This document shows, one piece after another, positions 1 through 9,342 of a stretch of 64,000 nt of DNA. Below the pieces are notes generated by a model, which made no database searches, was not told the DNA's origin, and worked only from the letters and a program-made list of their open reading frames with translations. Source of the stretch: Anaplasma centrale str. Israel (GTDB lineage Bacteria; Pseudomonadota; Alphaproteobacteria; Rickettsiales; Anaplasmataceae); NCBI RefSeq assembly GCF_000024505.1, contig NC_013532.1, positions 248,001-312,000 on the forward strand, in the 5' to 3' direction. Numbering within the stretch: position 1 is the stretch's first letter; each line of letters begins with the position of its first letter. The position numbers were made by a program, and so were the translations under genes.

Positions 1-1
1 G

Positions 2-121
2 AAGATAGTGGAGCTTGATGACGAGTTGCTATACTCCTATATAGTTGGTAGGCGGGAAGTGCCCAGTTCCATAGACAAGGCACTTGTGTCCCGCATAGCG
101 AATTGTGTGTCCGGTAAGTAA
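2..121 (+). CDS. C-terminal end of an unidentified protein (cut by window edge)
   Basis: The first 39 codons read open from the window edge to a TAA at 119-121. The visible tail includes the segments ELDDELLYSYIVGRREVP and SSIDKALVSRIANC, which look like a normal soluble protein end. It lies 47 bases upstream of the DsbD-like gene on the same strand, so the two may be co-transcribed. I do not recognise the family; the rest of the gene lies outside the window. Confidence 0.5.
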   Translation, partial: KIVELDDELLYSYIVGRREVPSSIDKALVSRIANCVSGK

Positions 122-168
122 CGTGCCGGTGGAATGCATTGGGGGTAGATTGCAGGGATAGGTGGCCT

Positions 169-1401
169 ATGGAACATACATTTCTCGACGTATTAGCACT
201 TGCATTCGTTGGGGGGCTTGTGCTCAACCTAATGCCTTGCGTGTTTCCCATATTATCGCTGAAGGTGCTTTCCATATTGCGGCAAAGCTCGGAACACAGG
301 TGGAGCACCGCGGCAGATGGAATATTCTACACTGCTGGAGTGCTGGTTAGCATGCTGCTCCTGTCCGTTACACTGATTTTGCTGCGCTCCGCAGGCCACT
401 TTCTCGGTTGGGGGTTTCAAATGCAGTCCCCAGCTCTGGTGATCGGCCTACTGCACGTAACTTTTCTCCTGGGTATGTCATTCTCTGGATTTCTTGATTT
501 GTCTATCAAAGTGCCGTTTATCAGCACAATGGCTGGATCACACAATGTTGGAAGCTTTCTCGCTGGAGTTCTTTCTGCGCTGATTGGCACTCCATGTTCG
601 GCCCCGTTTATGGTGTCAGCCATAAGCTTCGCTCTCCTGCAACCGGGGTTACGCTCCGTTGCAATATTCCAGGTTATGGGCCTGGGTATGGCCTTTCCAT
701 ATCTGGTTATGTCATGCTCCCCGGGCTTAACCCGCCTGCTTCCAAAGCCTGGGCAGTGGATGGAGTATCTCAAGCAGTTTCTTGCGTTCCCCATGTATGC
801 AACCTCCGCCTGGCTGCTGCACGTTCTAGTGAGCCAGAAGGGAACACACGTACTGCTCCCAACGGTGCTTTCAGTTGTTGCGGTATCGTTAGGGGTGTGG
901 TTTCTGCGGGTTATGTCTAATGTCAAGATGCAAGCATCCAAGGCCTTGGCGGTGCTACTACCGCTCTTTGTTGTTGGTACTGCGATATATATTGGTCGCT
1001 TTCGAGGGCACGATCATGCCTACGGGGAGCTTACAAAGGTGGAATTTTCCGAGGCTAGGCTGGCAAGGTTACTGAAGGCGGGCAAGACCGTGTTTTTATC
1101 CGTAGGGGCCGAGTGGTGCCTCACTTGCAAAGTTAACGAAAAGGTGCTCGAATCCCCAGCGGTGCAAGATTTTCTGTGTACACACGGCGTTGTGTACATG
1201 AAAGCAGACTGGACCAACATGGACAGCACTATTGCCGAGTACTTAAGCGAACATGGCGGTGGTGGTGTTCCGTTCTACGAGCTGTACGTCAACGGAAAAT
1301 CCGTAGGGCCTATGCCGCAAATTTTCAGCGAAAAAACGCTTCTTGAGATTTTGAGCAAGCACCTGAACGCAAACCCAAGTTCCAAGGCTAGCCCAGAATA
1401 G
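169..1401 (+). CDS. DsbD-like thiol:disulfide interchange protein (CcdA-type membrane domain plus thioredoxin domain)
   Basis: This inner-membrane protein should pass electrons from cytoplasmic thioredoxin to exported thiol proteins. The first ~290 residues are hydrophobic with the two DsbD-beta/CcdA cysteine motifs, NLMPCVFP near residue 25 and IGTPCSAPF near 145. The last ~110 residues are a thioredoxin-like domain with the redox pair in EWCLTCK. The N-terminal DsbD-alpha domain of enterobacterial DsbD is absent, giving a short form of 410 aa. I chose the ATG at 169, since the upstream TTG at 139 adds a polar leader before the first membrane segment. Its 3' end overlaps the convergent carboxypeptidase gene by 14 bases. 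Family call is firm; the physiological partner is inferred. Confidence 0.88.
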   Translation: MEHTFLDVLALAFVGGLVLNLMPCVFPILSLKVLSILRQSSEHRWSTAADGIFYTAGVLVSMLLLSVTLILLRSAGHFLGWGFQMQSPALVIGLLHVTFLLGMSFSGFLDLSIKVPFISTMAGSHNVGSFLAGVLSALIGTPCSAPFMVSAISFALLQPGLRSVAIFQVMGLGMAFPYLVMSCSPGLTRLLPKPGQWMEYLKQFLAFPMYATSAWLLHVLVSQKGTHVLLPTVLSVVAVSLGVWFLRVMSNVKMQASKALAVLLPLFVVGTAIYIGRFRGHDHAYGELTKVEFSEARLARLLKAGKTVFLSVGAEWCLTCKVNEKVLESPAVQDFLCTHGVVYMKADWTNMDSTIAEYLSEHGGGGVPFYELYVNGKSVGPMPQIFSEKTLLEILSKHLNANPSSKASPE

Positions 1402-2530
1402 CGTGCTTTAGCGACCTAAAAAACCCGCGCACCGGCCCCAGCGCCCCAACCTCCGCAGTTGCATACACTGGAAACACCTTATCTGCCATGCCAGGGATCT
1501 GCACTGAAAGTGTGCCTATCTCCTGGCCCTTTTTTACCGGAGCAGCTACTGTACTCTTGTAAGAGACAAACGCCTTCACGCTTTTTGACAGGTCCCTCGG
1601 GTAGCTTATGACGACATCGTCGCGAACATGCATCTGGACCGTCCCTTTCCTACCATTCCACACTTTCACTTCACCCACTACGCTCCCCGCGGGGAAAACA
1701 ACTTTGGTCTCAAAGCGATTAAAGGCATACAGCAGCAGCCGCTTAGTCTCGTACGCCCGCTCCGTTTCGGTTTTCAGCCCATTGACCACAACAAAAACGC
1801 GGCGATTATCCTTCTGTGCCGATGCCGCTATTCCATACCCAGCCTTTTCTGTGTGGCCGGTCTTTATCCCATCCACTCCTATATTGTAATTGAGCAGGGT
1901 ATTGTAGTTCTTTTGGGTTACACCATTATATGTGAACTGCTTCTCACCGAATACGTGGTAATACTCGGGAAAATCCTCGAAAATTCTGACCGACAGCGTG
2001 AGTATGTCCCTCACAGACATCAAATGCCCCTCATCCGGCCACCCAGTCACATTCGTGAAACTGCTATGTGCCAGGTTCATCTCCTTAGCCAAACCGTTAA
2101 TGTCCTCCACAAACTGTTCTTGTGAACCGCTGACCCCCTCTGCAAGCGCAATGCATGCGTCATTACCAGATGACACAGCAGCCCCCATGATGAGGTCACG
2201 AACCTTGACCATTTGCCCGACCTTTAAAAACGCAGAGGAGCCCCCACGCTTCCACGCGCTCTCACTAACAGAGAACGTATCGTCCATCTTTATCAGGCCG
2301 GCATGCAAGTGCTGAAACACCAGATATAGCGTCATCAACTTGCTCATGGAAGAAGGTGCCACTGCAACGTCAGCATCATGCTCAAAGAGCACTGTCCGGG
2401 ACCCCAGCTCATACACAATTGCATGCGGTGCCTTTGTGTGCATTTTGAGCGCGTAAGAAGGGCGGGCCGGAGCCAATGCCAAGCAGCAGAATGCGGGCAC
2501 CAAAAAACTGAGCAGAAAACGCCTGATCAC
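1388..2530 (-). CDS. D-alanyl-D-alanine carboxypeptidase, S11 family (PBP5/6-like)
   Basis: The protein has the three penicillin-binding motifs of the S11 family: SxxK in SSMSKLM (near residue 62), SxN in SSGNDAC (near 120), and KTG in GIKTGHT (near 223). A signal peptide (residues 1-27, ending near SYA) precedes the catalytic domain, and a C-terminal beta domain with a short amphipathic tail follows, as in DacA/DacC. Such enzymes trim the terminal D-Ala from peptidoglycan stem peptides in the periplasm. The start is GTG at 2530. It is divergent from panC. Anaplasma is usually described as having little or no classical cell wall, so an enzyme with an intact active site is notable. Confidence 0.9.
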   Translation of the reverse strand: MIRRFLLSFLVPAFCCLALAPARPSYALKMHTKAPHAIVYELGSRTVLFEHDADVAVAPSSMSKLMTLYLVFQHLHAGLIKMDDTFSVSESAWKRGGSSAFLKVGQMVKVRDLIMGAAVSSGNDACIALAEGVSGSQEQFVEDINGLAKEMNLAHSSFTNVTGWPDEGHLMSVRDILTLSVRIFEDFPEYYHVFGEKQFTYNGVTQKNYNTLLNYNIGVDGIKTGHTEKAGYGIAASAQKDNRRVFVVVNGLKTETERAYETKRLLLYAFNRFETKVVFPAGSVVGEVKVWNGRKGTVQMHVRDDVVISYPRDLSKSVKAFVSYKSTVAAPVKKGQEIGTLSVQIPGMADKVFPVYATAEVGALGPVRGFFRSLKHAILG

Positions 2531-2683
2531 AGCAGGATACTAGACTGAAACACGGGCAGTTATACTTGATGTGCGGGCTCTATATCAATAACAAAATTTA
2601 CCGCGCGACATTGTTGATTGTTGTGGACAGCACCAGGCAACCAGGCTACAATCCCGGACGGTGCGGGCCTTGTGGGTTTCCAG

Positions 2684-3517
2684 ATGGAAATTGTTAGGGA
2701 CGTAGAGTCCGTGAGGGCGGTGCTGCGCCCGTTTACAAACCGTAAAATAGGACTTGTGCCAACCATGGGTGCATTGCACTCCGGGCACCTATCCTTAGTG
2801 CATGAGATGAAAAAGCATGCTGATGTGGTCGTCGTGAGCATCTTTGTGAACCCACTGCAGTTTTCCCCGGGCGAAGATTACGAGAAATATCCAAGGTGTG
2901 AGGAGGTGGACTGCGAAAAATGCGCCAGTGCGGGCGTGGATGTTGTGTACATCCCGAGTGCCGAGGGTATGTATCCCGATGGCTTTTCCACCAGTGTGGA
3001 CATAGGGCCCATGGCGCGTGAACTGTGTGGCGCGTCTAGGCAGAATTTCATAAACGGGATTATGGTTGTGCTAATAAAGTTGGTGATGCAAACAAATGCA
3101 CATTGCATGATCCTCGGGGAAAAAGACTACCAAATGCTGCACCTCACCCGTCAGCTGTTCCGTGACCTTAACATAGGCGTAGACGTGTTGCAGGGTAACA
3201 CCGTGAGAAGCGCAGAAGGGTTGGCGCTGTCTTCCAGGCACCAATATTTGAGCAGCGCGGAAATTACCAAAGCCAACTTTTTGTACGGGTTTCTACTCGA
3301 AGTTGGGCAGCAGCTTTCTGACAATCCGCACGGGCAGCAAGAAATAATTGCGCGCGGCAAGCTGCGTCTTGAGCAGGAGGGGTTTGAGGTTGACTATCTT
3401 GAGGTGCGAGACAACAATACGCTCGAGCACATGCAGACCTTCAGAAAGCCCGCAAGGGTTTTCCTGGCCGTGTATTTGGGGAATTGTCGGCTTATTGATA
3501 ACGTCCTCCTGGCTTAG
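2684..3517 (+). CDS. panC: pantothenate synthetase
   Basis: PanC condenses pantoate with beta-alanine using ATP to give pantothenate, the precursor of coenzyme A. The sequence shows the nucleotidyltransferase HIGH-type motif in TMGALHSGHLSLV, the FVNPLQF segment, GEKDYQ and SSRHQYLS, all typical of PanC and in the right order. Length (277 aa) matches the family. I set the start at the ATG at 2684 (MEIVRDVESV), where family alignments begin; an in-frame start 66 bases upstream would add an unrelated leader. It is transcribed alone, divergent from the carboxypeptidase. Confidence 0.93.
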   Translation: MEIVRDVESVRAVLRPFTNRKIGLVPTMGALHSGHLSLVHEMKKHADVVVVSIFVNPLQFSPGEDYEKYPRCEEVDCEKCASAGVDVVYIPSAEGMYPDGFSTSVDIGPMARELCGASRQNFINGIMVVLIKLVMQTNAHCMILGEKDYQMLHLTRQLFRDLNIGVDVLQGNTVRSAEGLALSSRHQYLSSAEITKANFLYGFLLEVGQQLSDNPHGQQEIIARGKLRLEQEGFEVDYLEVRDNNTLEHMQTFRKPARVFLAVYLGNCRLIDNVLLA

Positions 3518-3604
3518 TTTTAGGGTATGTTGCTGACGTAACCATGTGCCTTGAAAAAATAAGTGCCGCGAGGCCGGTCCCTAGGTACACTAGCGCTGCT
3601 AGAC

Positions 3605-4138
3605 ATGTATGGAGGGTATGTGGTGGGTAACGCGTCTTTAGCGAGCTACATGGGCGTTCTTCCGTCTGTAGACTCTACCGCTTTCGTAGCAGACAACGCA
3701 CGTCTTATCGGTCGTGTTGCCGTAGGAAAGAATGCAAGCATCTGGTTTTGCTCGGTTCTCAGGGGTGATGTAGGGAAAATTGTCGTTGGTGAAGGCAGCA
3801 ATATCCAGGATAATACCGTTGTGCATACTGATCAAGAATACGGTGACACCGAGATTGGAAAATTCGTAACTGTCGGGCACGGCTGCATATTGCATGCGTG
3901 TTCCCTCATGGACAAAACATTCGTGGGCATGGGTTGTGTGATTATGGACCGCGCCCTAATGGAGGAGTGCAGCATGTTAGCTGCTGGGTCTTTGCTAACT
4001 AGGGGTAAGGTGGTAAAATCCGGTGAGTTGTGGGGGGGAAGGCCCGCCAAGTACATGAGGATGCTGTCGGATCAAGAGTTAGCATATCTGCAACAGTCAG
4101 CTGACGGGTATATCGAGCTATCCAGGTCATATCTATAA
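3605..4138 (+). CDS. gamma-carbonic anhydrase-like hexapeptide-repeat protein (YrdA/PaaY type)
   Basis: The protein is built of left-handed beta-helix hexapeptide repeats, e.g. NARLIGRVAVGKNASIW and GSNIQDNTVVHTD. Histidines at the gamma-carbonic-anhydrase zinc positions are visible in NTVVHTD and VGHGCILHAC. A C-terminal helix follows the GRPAKYMR segment, as in YrdA/CaiE relatives. It should be a soluble trimeric metalloprotein, but whether it hydrates CO2 or acts on another substrate cannot be told from sequence. The ATG at 3605 gives 177 aa; a GTG at 3563 would add 14 residues not typical of the family. Confidence 0.83.
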   Translation: MYGGYVVGNASLASYMGVLPSVDSTAFVADNARLIGRVAVGKNASIWFCSVLRGDVGKIVVGEGSNIQDNTVVHTDQEYGDTEIGKFVTVGHGCILHACSLMDKTFVGMGCVIMDRALMEECSMLAAGSLLTRGKVVKSGELWGGRPAKYMRMLSDQELAYLQQSADGYIELSRSYL

Positions 4139-4237
4139 GTCACGCGCTGATCTATGGTTTGACATTTCGTGGTTTGGTGCCTAGACTGGCGGTCCATCCG
4201 TCCGGCATATAGTTCGTTTATTGGGCAAGCTGCTTGT

Positions 4238-5482
4238 ATGAGTGATAATGTAGAGATAAAAGTTGATAACCTTGGTGGGGAATCCATATCAGAGGCCCCT
4301 GTTCGGGTTCTGAAAAGGGTTGGTGATGCCGTTTCCGCAGAAGAGGCGGTTTTTGTTATTGAAACGGATAAAACCTCTCTGGAGATAGCGTCTCCGGTTG
4401 CCGGTGTTATCACCGAACTGCGCGTGTCGGACGAAGAGATAATAACCAGGGGCCAGGTTTTGGCGATCATCAGCAAGCATGAAGGTGCCCCTCAGGATGC
4501 CGCAGCGCGTGAGCACAAGCAAGCTGAAGTTGCAGCTCCGGATGCCGAATTAGCACCGCAGGTTGAGCAACGTGATGTGCAAGTTCAAGTTGCTGACAAG
4601 GAAAAGCCGGTTAAGCCAGCCACTGGCCCACGCATTCCCGGTATAGACGAGTTCGTTGCCGGTGGGTGTTCCTCACCTGCTGATAGGGCGGCTGGTAAAA
4701 TCACCAAGCCTGTGGGCGATGTGGGCAAGAGCCCCGTCCCGCAGCAACGCGTGTATGATGAGGTTGACGGCATCATAAGCGTGCCAGGGGAAAGGCGCGT
4801 TAAGATGAGCAAAATCCGCCAGGTGATCGCGTCACGGCTGAAGGAATCGCAAAACACCGCAGCCACGCTCAGCACTTTTAATGAGGTGGATATGAGTGCT
4901 GTTATGGCGCTCAGGGGGAAATATAAGGAAGGCTTTGAGAAGAAGTATGAGGTGAAACTGGGGTTCATGTCGTTCTTCATCAGGGCCGTGGTGCTGGCTC
5001 TCAGAGAGATACCGGTGATTAATGCTGAGATTTCCGGGGATGAGATAATATACCGTGACTACTGCAACATCGGGGTCGCGGTTGGCACGGATAAGGGGTT
5101 AGTAGTTCCGGTGATACGCGGGGCCGAGACAATGTCGTTTGCGGCGTTAGAGCAAGAGTTGGTAATGCTGAGTAAAAAGGCCAGGGGAGGGACGCTCACA
5201 GTTGCTGATATGTCTGGCGCAACGTTTACCATCACCAATGGGGGGGTGTATGGGTCTCTTCTTTCCACACCGATTATCAACCCTCCTCAGTCAGGGATTC
5301 TGGGCATGCATGCAATACAAGAGCGCCCCGTGGTGGTCAACGGCAATATTGAAATCAGGCCCATGATGTATCTCGCGCTTTCGTATGACCACAGAATAGT
5401 GGATGGTCAAGGTGCGGTGACCTTCCTCGTGCGCGTCAAGCAATATATAGAAGATCCGAACAGGATGTCTCTCGAGATTTAG
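4238..5482 (+). CDS. sucB: dihydrolipoamide succinyltransferase, E2 of 2-oxoglutarate dehydrogenase
   Basis: E2 transfers the succinyl group from the E1-bound intermediate to CoA in the TCA cycle. An N-terminal lipoyl domain (residues 1-80) carries the lipoylation lysine in ETDKTSLE. A long Ala/Glu/Lys/Pro linker follows. The catalytic domain (about 185-414) ends with the active-site block [16 protein letters not shown] and the usual E2o ending. The peripheral subunit-binding segment between linker and catalytic core looks short and divergent ([10 protein letters not shown]..., then GKITKPVG). Start at ATG 4238 matches the family N-terminus. The next gene, map, begins 3 bases after its stop. 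Confidence 0.92.
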   Translation: MSDNVEIKVDNLGGESISEAPVRVLKRVGDAVSAEEAVFVIETDKTSLEIASPVAGVITELRVSDEEIITRGQVLAIISKHEGAPQDAAAREHKQAEVAAPDAELAPQVEQRDVQVQVADKEKPVKPATGPRIPGIDEFVAGGCSSPADRAAGKITKPVGDVGKSPVPQQRVYDEVDGIISVPGERRVKMSKIRQVIASRLKESQNTAATLSTFNEVDMSAVMALRGKYKEGFEKKYEVKLGFMSFFIRAVVLALREIPVINAEISGDEIIYRDYCNIGVAVGTDKGLVVPVIRGAETMSFAALEQELVMLSKKARGGTLTVADMSGATFTITNGGVYGSLLSTPIINPPQSGILGMHAIQERPVVVNGNIEIRPMMYLALSYDHRIVDGQGAVTFLVRVKQYIEDPNRMSLEI

Positions 5483-5485
5483 GTC

Positions 5486-6286
5486 ATGGTTTCGGCTGGG
5501 GGCATAACTATTCACTCCGAGAAGGATTTTGAAGGCATGCGCAGGGCGGGTAGGTTGGCCGCCGAGACGCTGGATTTCATAACTCCCTACGTAAAGCCCG
5601 GGGTTTCTACAAACGCTTTGAATGATCTGTGCCATCGCTTCATTATAGATGCCGGCGCTGTGCCCGCCCCCCTGGGGTACCGCGGATATCCGAAGTCTAT
5701 CTGTACCTCAAAAAATTGTGTAGTGTGCCACGGCATCCCGGATGATGTGGCGCTCAAGGATGGGGACATACTAAACATAGATGTTACGGTAATTTTGGAT
5801 GGCTGGCATGGGGACACCAGCAGGATGTACTGGGTTGGCGAGAACACTGCGGTGAAGGCCAAGCGCCTGTGCGAGGCCTCGTATGAAGCAATGTGGGCTG
5901 CAATTGGACATGTGAAGCCCGGACAGAAGCTCAATAGGCTTGGCATGGCGATTGAGGAAACGATAGCCAAATATGGCTATTCAATTGTGCGTGATTATTG
6001 TGGCCACGGCCTCGGCAAAGTATTTCATGCGGCGCCTAATGTTGTACACTACTACGACGAGGAAGATGAAACTGTGCTGCAGGAAGGAATGTTTTTCACG
6101 GTGGAGCCCATGATAAATGCAGGTAAGCACCACACCACCGTGAGCAAGAAAGACGGATGGACCGTGACGACCCGAGATTTCTCTCTCTCCGCGCAGTTCG
6201 AACATTCGTTAGGGGTCACCAAAGATGGGGCGGAAGTTTTCACCATGTCGCCAAAGAATTGGAATTTCCCGCCCTACCACCAGTAG
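5486..6286 (+). CDS. map: methionine aminopeptidase, type I
   Basis: This cytosolic metalloenzyme removes the initiator methionine from nascent proteins. The five metal ligands of the family are visible: Asp in NIDVTVILDGWHGDTSRM (two), His in GHGLGKVFHAAP, Glu in FFTVEPMINAG, and Glu in QFEHSLGV. Length is 266 aa, the size of type I bacterial enzymes without extra N-terminal domains. It starts 3 bases after sucB and is probably co-transcribed with it. The last ~18 residues after the metal-binding core are longer than in E. coli MetAP but ordinary for alphaproteobacteria. Confidence 0.94.
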   Translation: MVSAGGITIHSEKDFEGMRRAGRLAAETLDFITPYVKPGVSTNALNDLCHRFIIDAGAVPAPLGYRGYPKSICTSKNCVVCHGIPDDVALKDGDILNIDVTVILDGWHGDTSRMYWVGENTAVKAKRLCEASYEAMWAAIGHVKPGQKLNRLGMAIEETIAKYGYSIVRDYCGHGLGKVFHAAPNVVHYYDEEDETVLQEGMFFTVEPMINAGKHHTTVSKKDGWTVTTRDFSLSAQFEHSLGVTKDGAEVFTMSPKNWNFPPYHQ

Positions 6287-6466
6287 GCGCGCACCTCAAT
6301 CGCCCGCGCGTGTGGTGGCGGGTAGCGGTTAGCGTCGTAACCTCAGGCTTTGCAGAAGAGTGCAGTTTCTGTATTGTGATACAATATTGCGAAGTTTTCC
6401 CGAAACTATGCAGCGGAATTTGCGGATCCACGGCTTCATACATGGCTGGCCTTTCAGGTATGTGCG

Positions 6467-7324
6467 ATGCAAGCGATGAGAATCTCTACTCTGTTGGGTA
6501 AGGCTGCGGCCATGCTAAGCGGTGCTGGCGTGGCAACTCCGAGGCTAGATGCAGAGCTCATCGCGCAGCAGGCCCTGGGTATCAGTGCGATTGCCATGCT
6601 CGTAGATGCTGATATGCCAGTGGAACAAGAACGCGCGGATAGGTTTTTCGCGCTACTGGACCGGCGGCTATCGGGGGAACCAGTCTCGCATATTCTTGGC
6701 AAACGGGAATTCTGGGGCATGGATTTTGCAGTCAATTCAGATGTTCTCGATCCGCGGGCAGATACTGAGTCTGTAGTGTCTTCTGCAATCAAAATTTACA
6801 AAAACCAAAATCGTAACCTCACAATTGCCGATCTGGGCACAGGCACCGGGTGCATCTTGATTGCGCTACTATCGCACTACAGACACGCCACCGGGGTTGC
6901 ATTTGAGAAGAGTGTGAAGGCTTACCGCGTTGCGCGACAAAACTTTGTGCGACACTCCATGCTCGCAAGGGTAAAACTGCGCTGTGCAAGCTGGGAGCGG
7001 TGCGAAGGGAAGTTTGACCTGATAGTAAGCAACCCCCCGTATATCAGGAGGTGCAAAATACCCGGCCTACAGCGTGAGGTCAGGCAGCATGAGCCACTGA
7101 GGGCCCTGGACGGTGGGGTAAGGGGCATGGAGGCGTATACTCAGATTTTTAAGGTCCTGAAAAAATGCCTGCGCCCGTCCGGCAGGGCGATCCTGGAGAT
7201 TGGTGAAGATCAGAGCACAATACGCGACGAAGCCCTACGCTGGAATATAGGCTTCTGCAACTATGAGTACGACCTTGCCGGTAGGAAGAGGTGCATCATC
7301 CTGAAGCTGCTGCCCGGGGCATAG
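6467..7324 (+). CDS. prmC: peptide chain release factor N5-glutamine methyltransferase
   Basis: PrmC (HemK) methylates the GGQ glutamine of release factors RF1 and RF2 using S-adenosylmethionine. The N-terminal helical domain (residues 1-75) is followed by a Rossmann methyltransferase domain with the SAM loop DLGTGTGCILIAL near residue 123 and the diagnostic NPPY motif in VSNPPYIRR near 187. Length of 285 aa fits. An ATG at 6467 is followed three codons later by another ATG; either could be used. It sits 180 bases after map, with no clear terminator between. Confidence 0.93.
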   Translation: MQAMRISTLLGKAAAMLSGAGVATPRLDAELIAQQALGISAIAMLVDADMPVEQERADRFFALLDRRLSGEPVSHILGKREFWGMDFAVNSDVLDPRADTESVVSSAIKIYKNQNRNLTIADLGTGTGCILIALLSHYRHATGVAFEKSVKAYRVARQNFVRHSMLARVKLRCASWERCEGKFDLIVSNPPYIRRCKIPGLQREVRQHEPLRALDGGVRGMEAYTQIFKVLKKCLRPSGRAILEIGEDQSTIRDEALRWNIGFCNYEYDLAGRKRCIILKLLPGA

Positions 7325-7475
7325 AACTCCTCCACCGCCGCGCCAGCACTCGATTCATGCCAAGCCCACGACCGCGCGCCACTTGCCTTCCACCCGCACA
7401 GACACCAGCAACATGAAAGGGGCCAGGGCGCACGTGCTGAGCTACGCTACAATACCCGCAACAGACTGCCGCACT

Positions 7476-7718
7476 CTAGAGTTCCAACTCCCCGGATTCG
7501 TACAGGGCGTATAGATCATCACAACCGCCTATGCTCTTGCCGTCAATAAAAATCTGCGGCACAGTCCTCCTCCCCGAGCGCTCTACCATCTCACGCATAG
7601 CCTCCGGGTTATCGGTGATGTCAATCTCCTTAAAGGGTACATTTTTTTTGTTGAACAAAGCCTTTGCCCTAGTACAATAGGGGCAGGGGACCTTTGTATA
7701 TATGAGGACCTCCCGCAT
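7476..7718 (-). CDS. grxC: glutaredoxin 3
   Basis: This 80-residue thiol oxidoreductase has the dithiol active site CPYC at residues 12-15, the TVPQIFID cis-proline segment near 52-60 and the GGCDDL glutathione-binding loop near 64-69. It reduces disulfides at the expense of glutathione in the cytosol. It lies on the minus strand between prmC and ribF with its own short flanks (151 bases to prmC, 67 to ribF). The call is secure by motif and size. Confidence 0.95.
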   Translation of the reverse strand: MREVLIYTKVPCPYCTRAKALFNKKNVPFKEIDITDNPEAMREMVERSGRRTVPQIFIDGKSIGGCDDLYALYESGELEL

Positions 7719-7785
7719 ACCGCTCCTCCTTCCGAGATGTGCATGCTCTAGCTAGCACGGCTGCGTATAGATGTAAAGTTTTTAT

Positions 7786-8697
7786 ATGGAAGTATTGTAT
7801 GGGCACGAGGGTAAAGAGGCGGTAGCGCTGACTTTCGGTAATTTTGACGGAATACACCTCGGGCATGTGCAGATATTCGCGGAGCTTACCCGGCGCGCTG
7901 CCGAGCTGTCTCTGCCCGCTGCTGTTTTGACGTTCTCCCCCCACACTGCCGCTTTTTTGAGGCAGAGAAAGAATTTCTTGTTAGTAGACTTTGAACACAA
8001 GGTGGAGCTCATAGAAGCGTGCGGGGTGGATTATCTGTACGTTGTGGAGTTCGGGCAGGAATTTGCGCAGCTATCACCCGATGCGTTTATTCATAATGTG
8101 CTGGTCGGTGGCTGTAAAGCCAGACACGTAGTTGTGGGGAAAGACTGCGTTTTTGGGCACAAGTGTGCGGGTAATCTCAAATCGCTCGAGCTACACGCGG
8201 CCACATGCGGATATGGGGTAACAGGAGTACCGCAGTACATGGTGGACGGACGTGCGTGTTCTTCCTCTCGCATCAGGGAGTGCTTGCAACTGGGTGATAT
8301 TGAAACCGCAAATCTGCTGCTGGGCAGACGGCATGTCGTCAGTGGAAGGGTGCTAAAAGGCCGGGGCAGGGGGAAGCTCATAGGGTTCCCGACGCTGAAT
8401 CTTAGCATGGATCATACCGTACTGCCGAAAAATGGTGTGTACCATGCAAGAGTGCGTTTTGGCGGGAACAATTATTGGCTGCCTGGCGTCGTCAACATAG
8501 GGACAAGGCCCACTTTTGCTGAGGAAATATGCCCACTGTTGGAGATGCACGTCTTTGATTTTGACGATGATGTTTACGGGAAATGGGCCGATGTAGAGCT
8601 GATTAGCTTTCTCAGGCCTGAGCGTAAATTCCACAATGTTGATCAACTGGTTCGGCAGATAGCGCAGGACATATCTGACGTGAAGCAAAAGTATTAA
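7786..8697 (+). CDS. ribF: bifunctional riboflavin kinase / FAD synthetase
   Basis: RibF phosphorylates riboflavin to FMN and adenylates FMN to FAD. The N-terminal nucleotidyltransferase domain (about 1-180) has GNFDGIHLGH near residue 19 and the SSSRIRECLQLGD segment near 163. The C-terminal flavokinase domain (about 183-303) has GRGRGKLIGFPTLNL, GVYHARV and the PTFAEE / LEMHVFDFD substrate and catalytic segments. Length of 303 aa is standard. ATG at 7786 begins directly at the family N-terminus. lspA follows 78 bases downstream on the same strand. Confidence 0.94.
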   Translation: MEVLYGHEGKEAVALTFGNFDGIHLGHVQIFAELTRRAAELSLPAAVLTFSPHTAAFLRQRKNFLLVDFEHKVELIEACGVDYLYVVEFGQEFAQLSPDAFIHNVLVGGCKARHVVVGKDCVFGHKCAGNLKSLELHAATCGYGVTGVPQYMVDGRACSSSRIRECLQLGDIETANLLLGRRHVVSGRVLKGRGRGKLIGFPTLNLSMDHTVLPKNGVYHARVRFGGNNYWLPGVVNIGTRPTFAEEICPLLEMHVFDFDDDVYGKWADVELISFLRPERKFHNVDQLVRQIAQDISDVKQKY

Positions 8698-8775
8698 TTG
8701 CGCATTTGCAGCGCCTATGTTACAGCCCCAACTTTTGTGCTAAACTGCGGGTTGTATAGTTAGCAGAGGTATACA

Positions 8776-9288
8776 GTGAAGGGTAAGATTGTTGGTGTGA
8801 TAGCCATCGTGTTTATTTTCGCGCTTGATCAAGTGAGCAAAGCCTATGCGATTGATTGGTATTCAAAATCAGGCGGGACGCAGGTTTTTAAGTTTTGTGA
8901 CCTGGTGGAGGTTTGGAACAGAGGCATTAGCTTTGGCATGTTTGGTGCAATGGAGAGTAGCAACTTAATCTTCACATACGTCTCTCTGGGGGTTATACTG
9001 GCGCTTTTCGTGCTGCTCTTGCAAGCCAAGCACAAGAAAAGCACATTCTGCATGGGTGTGGTAATAGGAGGTGCCCTGGGCAACCTTGCAGATAGGCTCA
9101 GGTTTGGCGCTGTGTACGACTTTATCAGCCTACATGTGGGTGAGCTTTACTGGCCTGCTTTTAATATTGCAGATGCCTGTGTGACTTGTGGGGTTATTGG
9201 GTTTTTGTGTCTTGAGGTTATGTACCACGCCAAGGCGCGTGTCGCCGAAAGCGCTGACCCTGTGGCGCTTTCTGTTAAGAAATATTAA
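8776..9288 (+). CDS. lspA: lipoprotein signal peptidase (signal peptidase II)
   Basis: LspA cleaves signal peptides from prolipoproteins within the inner membrane. Four membrane segments are visible, and both catalytic aspartates are in the conserved blocks [18 protein letters not shown] and FNIADACV. The start is GTG at 8776, where an AGAGG Shine-Dalgarno-like sequence precedes it by a few bases. A TATAGT hexamer lies at 8755-8760 and could be a -10 element. The protein is 170 aa with a slightly long charged C-terminal tail. Confidence 0.93.
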   Translation: MKGKIVGVIAIVFIFALDQVSKAYAIDWYSKSGGTQVFKFCDLVEVWNRGISFGMFGAMESSNLIFTYVSLGVILALFVLLLQAKHKKSTFCMGVVIGGALGNLADRLRFGAVYDFISLHVGELYWPAFNIADACVTCGVIGFLCLEVMYHAKARVAESADPVALSVKKY

Positions 9289-9342
9289 TTGTCTAGCTAT
9301 ATTGCTTGGCACAGGGCTTATTTTCATTTTGGATTAGGGGCG

